Notes under the pieces: model-generated
Told to the model about the DNA's origin: nothing
Seen by the model: the letters and a program-made list of their open reading frames with translations, nothing else
Databases searched by the model: none
NCBI GenBank assembly: GCA_039707465.1
Contig: CM077647.1
Coordinates: 119,476,610-119,540,609 of the forward strand
DNA length: 64,000 nt
Direction: 5' to 3'
Source of the DNA: Rhabdophis nuchalis
Taxonomy: Eukaryota; Chordata; Lepidosauria; Squamata; Natricidae
Program-made: the position numbers and the translations under genes
Shown here: positions 60,831 through 64,000 of the stretch, piece after piece
How the letters are laid out: each line of letters begins with the position of its first letter
Position numbering within the stretch: position 1 is the stretch's first letter

Positions 60831-60894
60831 ATGAGCTGCTTGCTCCAGAACTGGGTGTTGACAGCTTTCTGCTGCCTGCTGCTTTGTCATTCAG
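60831..60894 (+). CDS. ADAM11: ADAM11 exon 1 (signal peptide)
   Basis: Encodes MSCLLQNWVLTAFCCLLLCH and S, a typical signal peptide with a hydrophobic core rich in leucine and cysteine. The donor is CATTCAG|gtgagg in phase 1. The split codon is completed by exon 2 (G plus GT gives glycine). ADAM11 is a membrane-anchored ADAM without an active metalloprotease, found in neurons. Signal peptides are poorly conserved, so the identification rests on the phase-correct join to exon 2. Confidence 0.75.
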
Positions 60895-61039
60895 GTGAGG
60901 GGAAAAAAACTCTTTGCTTTGACCTCCCAACTTTCCCCCCTTCTCTCCCCCCCCCCCCCGCGTCTCTCTCTTTGTATTGCTTTGGAGTAGTGAGCACTGT
61001 ATGAGGTAGGAAGCTGGGTACAGGCACTGGAGTACCAAT

Positions 61040-62175
61040 CAAGCAGTAGGAGTTACATTGCATACAGTTCTCAAAGTGACAGGGAGCACCATATTTCAAT
61101 CCTGCCTCCTTTCTCTCTCTCTCCCCCCCCCCCCCCACCTTCCAGCAATGGCTTTCAGTACTCACCTTTTGGAATGGGGCACATGGGGAGGAGGGGGTGC
61201 TGCATTTTTCCGTTTGTAAATATATCCCTTGTTTAAAATCCATCCCTTCTTTATAGACACATTTTTACATTCCATCAGCGGTAGGACTGCAGTCTTTTCT
61301 GCTGCATCGACACATTTTCTGCAGTTCCTTTCTGAGGTGGAGATGGTTTAAGCAACAGCTGGGGAGGGCGGCTGAAATCGCCTGTCAGGTTTACCTGGGA
61401 ATAGGGCAGGGGATGGAGGATTTCAAGCTTACACGGGTGACAGCTCTGCTCATAGATTTCTTGATAAACATGGATGAATTGGATGAAAGAATCTGGGGAA
61501 ATGGGAAAAAGACTGAAATGCTTGGGAATGCAGTAACCCAGGGTTCAGCCTAAGTATTTTAGATGCTGGGGCCGGTCCAAAAATGCATGTGATTATAACA
61601 AACAAAAGGAGACCCAGTCCTTGAGTACATACAGAGTGCATTCCCTTCATTGTTGTCCAGTGGCCTGGACCATATCCAGGATTGAAAGGTAGTAAATGTC
61701 GATTCCAGGAAAGGTTTAACCTCAGCATCTGTCATTTTTAGAATGTAAAGTACTGTGCATGCCCAAAAGAAAGTGAATCAGATTGTGTGAAAGGGCACCG
61801 AGATGGCTGTTTTCAATATGGATTGGCTTTTCTTTATACTAGCTATGTGCAAGAGTTCCTGCCAAGCATTGACATTTAGTATACACCAAGGTTTGGCTTA
61901 GCTTAGTTTGACTGAGAATGCATTAGAATCTAGCGCTCAGGTGTCTTCTGGAGCTCAGCCTGCAATCTAGGACAGCTTATCTGAGTATATTCAGATTTTT
62001 GCCTTCTCCACTGATATCAAAGTGACCTGTTTCCCTTCCACACAAGGACTTTTATACACAAGGACTTTCACTTCCAAGTGGATTGAACCCCTTTGTTGAT
62101 CTTCCAGCTATTCTTTTCTCTTTGCTTTGATTGCATCTTCCACAACAATTGTTGATTTTGTTCTGTTTTTCTTTT
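61040..62175. other. ADAM11 intron 1
   Basis: Contains poly-C/CT runs at about 60945 and 61121 but no recognised exon. The frame at 61450-61728 on the minus strand has no similarity I can name. Confidence 0.4.
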
Positions 62176-62180
62176 TGGAG

Positions 62181-62392
62181 GTTTTGTGAAGGCAGATCCA
62201 CAGCCTGGTGATTTGCGGAGGTGGGTCCCAAATTCCAGTTGGCGCAAAAGATGGGGTATTTCAGAAATCACATATCCCACTAGGCTGGTGAAACACAACT
62301 CTGGGGGAGAGATCCAGAAGTATCAGCTGGACACAAGAGTGAGAAAAGAGACTGGTGGAAGCAGAGGAGGCGACAGAAAAGGAGGAAGCCCT
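62181..62392 (+). CDS. ADAM11: ADAM11 exon 2 (start of prodomain)
   Basis: After the acceptor 'tttctttttggag' the exon reads FVKADPQPGDLRRWVPNSSW, then EITYPTRLVKHNSGGEIQK, then YQLDTRVRKETGG. The core matches the ADAM11 prodomain (EVTxPSRLVxxSSGGEVxKxQLDTRV in mammals). The donor is AGCCCT|gtaagt and the exon ends in phase 0. At 212 bases it joins exon 1 in frame. The third exon is not seen before the right edge. The prodomain is removed during maturation in the secretory pathway. Confidence 0.88.
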
Positions 62393-62399
62393 GTAAGTG

Positions 62400-63900
62400 A
62401 TTCCAACAACCTTCTCCCACACACCATTTCATAAGCTGGTTTTCTTTTTCTTCTCACAGCTTTGTACTAAGGTTCCTACCAATAAGGCACAGGTGGCTGT
62501 GGGAGGACAGAGCAGACTCCAAGCTGTTCTTGGAAGCCAGATGGTATACACATGTAATGGCTGGGTAGCAATAGTTACTTCCAACTTTTTAACTGGATTC
62601 AGTGGTTCAGTACTTTTGGTGGCAGTTTTAGACAACTCAAGCATTTTTCCAGGACAAAAAGTTAAATGTCTCAGCTGGCATTCCATCTCCTGTCCCCTGT
62701 TGCCAAAACCAATTCTTGCCAGCATTCTGAGTTAGATATGTCCATGGAAAGGGACTTTGGAGAAGTTACCCTTGTTCAGAAGATGTTTTCATCCCAAAAC
62801 ATCACTTATATTTATCGTTCCTATGGAATCAATAGCAATAATATATCTTACTAAGCTATGATTTACTGAATCATAACTTATTAAATAAAATACTGTTATT
62901 TGGATTTACACGGCACGGTGTGCCATAAAAACCAATGTCTTTTCTTTCTGCAGACCATTAAATTGCTTTAAAAAACATTGAGAACTACTACATATGCCAA
63001 GGCTGGCAACATACTGACATTGGGTTCTGTGGTACATGCATTCCCCAGATGGTACACCTAGGAGCCCAAATGAAATAAAAAAATAATCAAAGAATGAATG
63101 GCCATATCTCATGATATTTTGGTGCTCTCACCTAAAACTCTGGAAGAAATTTGCCAAAACTACTACACTCTTCATAATCTCTTGAGACTGATAGTGTATT
63201 AATATGTGAAAGATCATGGGTGGGTGGGTGGTAGTGATATACACTGCAATATTGTGGCACAAATTCTACCATTGTGCATTTTTATGCAATGCAAGTTCAA
63301 AAGCCAAAGCTTGTGTCATGCTTTCACAATTCACATTTTACCATTTTGAAGTCATTACTGGTTTCAGATGCTTGTGTTGTATTTCTGTAGCTTATTAGAA
63401 TGATCTCAGTCTTTTGTTCAGGAACTACTAATGGATGATAATTAATAAACATAATAAGACTTTCAATTACTATGTGCGTGACCCACCTATGGTCCCTAAT
63501 TATAGACTGAGATCACTGACAAATCAATCATGGTTTAAAAAGCATGCTATAGGCAAATTCTAAACCCAAGCTAACAAAAATATAATTGCAAGACTTGCAT
63601 TGCTCTATTAGAATTTGCTCAACTGATTTGACTGTGCCTGGAAAAGCCGATTGTCCCCAGTTGGGTGCAGGAAGCATTGCTTTTCTAAGGTAGAGACAGC
63701 CCTCAGGAAGACTTTTCCCACCCATCTTTTTCCACTTGGCAGAAGATGAAGATGAAATTCTTTTAAGAGGGCATTTAGAACATGAGCCCACTTGACAATC
63801 GTTGACAGTTGTTAGTAGGTTTTTCAGTATTTTGTTTCTGTATTATTATATATTCTGTGTTTTATTTCTTTTTGTAAGCTGTTATATATCTATTTAGACC
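62400..63900. other. ADAM11 intron 2, no exon seen
   Basis: I looked for the next ADAM11 prodomain exon and did not find it. The 112-codon frame at 62397-62735 has no recognised similarity. Confidence 0.4.
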
Positions 63901-63901
63901 A

Positions 63902-63966
63902 GTGTTTCTCAACCTTGGTAACTTGAAGAGGTGTAGACTTTAACTACCAGAATTCCCCAGCCAGTA
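63902..63966 (+). mobile_element. hAT MITE half copy
   Basis: 'cagtgtttctcaaccttggt' and 'ccagaattccccagccag' correspond to one arm of the hairpin MITE family at 21402 and 55660. The second arm is absent. Confidence 0.6.
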
Positions 63967-64000
63967 TGATTTAGATTGTGGTGTGATATAAATAAACAAA

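Noticed and set aside
62397..62735. 112-residue frame after ADAM11 exon 2
   Set aside because: It does not resemble the ADAM prodomain and has no splice signals that would join exon 2 in phase.

Overview
This is a window of nuclear genome from a squamate reptile, most likely a snake or lizard. The reasons are a tRNA-derived SINE of the Sauria type with ACCTTT-like tail units, many CR1, L2-clade and Rex1 LINE fragments, DIRS elements and hAT MITEs, and vertebrate exons with GT-AG borders lying in long introns. There are no bacterial operons, CRISPR arrays or rRNA genes.

Four host genes can be recognised from conserved exons, and their order is the one I know from human 17q21: MEIOC (+ strand, last three exons, 5.3-11.4 kb), CCDC43 (- strand, 16.8-20.4 kb), a DBF4B-like gene (+ strand, exons between 32.5 and 56.5 kb) and the 5' end of ADAM11 (+ strand, exons 1 and 2 at 60.8 and 62.2 kb). 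MEIOC and CCDC43 converge. CCDC43 and DBF4B would diverge from a GC-rich segment at about 20.4-20.6 kb. MEIOC and ADAM11 run off the window edges.

The most notable gene result is that the DBF4B-like gene looks damaged. One exon changes frame inside the conserved FLSKE segment. The zinc-finger exon changes frame next to a 12-base tandem duplication. The probable last exon holds a hAT MITE and at least two further frame changes. The neighbouring MEIOC, CCDC43 and ADAM11 exons are open and join in phase, so the damage is specific to this gene. It is either decaying or locally misassembled.

The rest is mobile DNA. The DBF4B introns (20.6-53.8 kb) contain a complete-length but broken DIRS element (33.0-40.0 kb) with inverted terminal repeats and an internal complementary region. 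Inside it sits a 2-kb L1-type insertion with perfect 17-base target duplications, an intact ORF1 and no ORF2. A second DIRS remnant follows (41.0-41.7 kb). Further along is a 5'-truncated L2-clade LINE with an open frame of 768 codons (51.0-53.5 kb), nested in a CR1. Several hAT elements have clear 8-base target duplications: 3.2 kb, 21.4 kb, 24.5-25.4 kb and 46.9 kb. An unusual A-S-A'-S' inverted-repeat structure lies at 13.3-13.6 kb.

All gene names come from recognising protein motifs by eye. No database search was possible. Exon borders come from splice consensus and phase.
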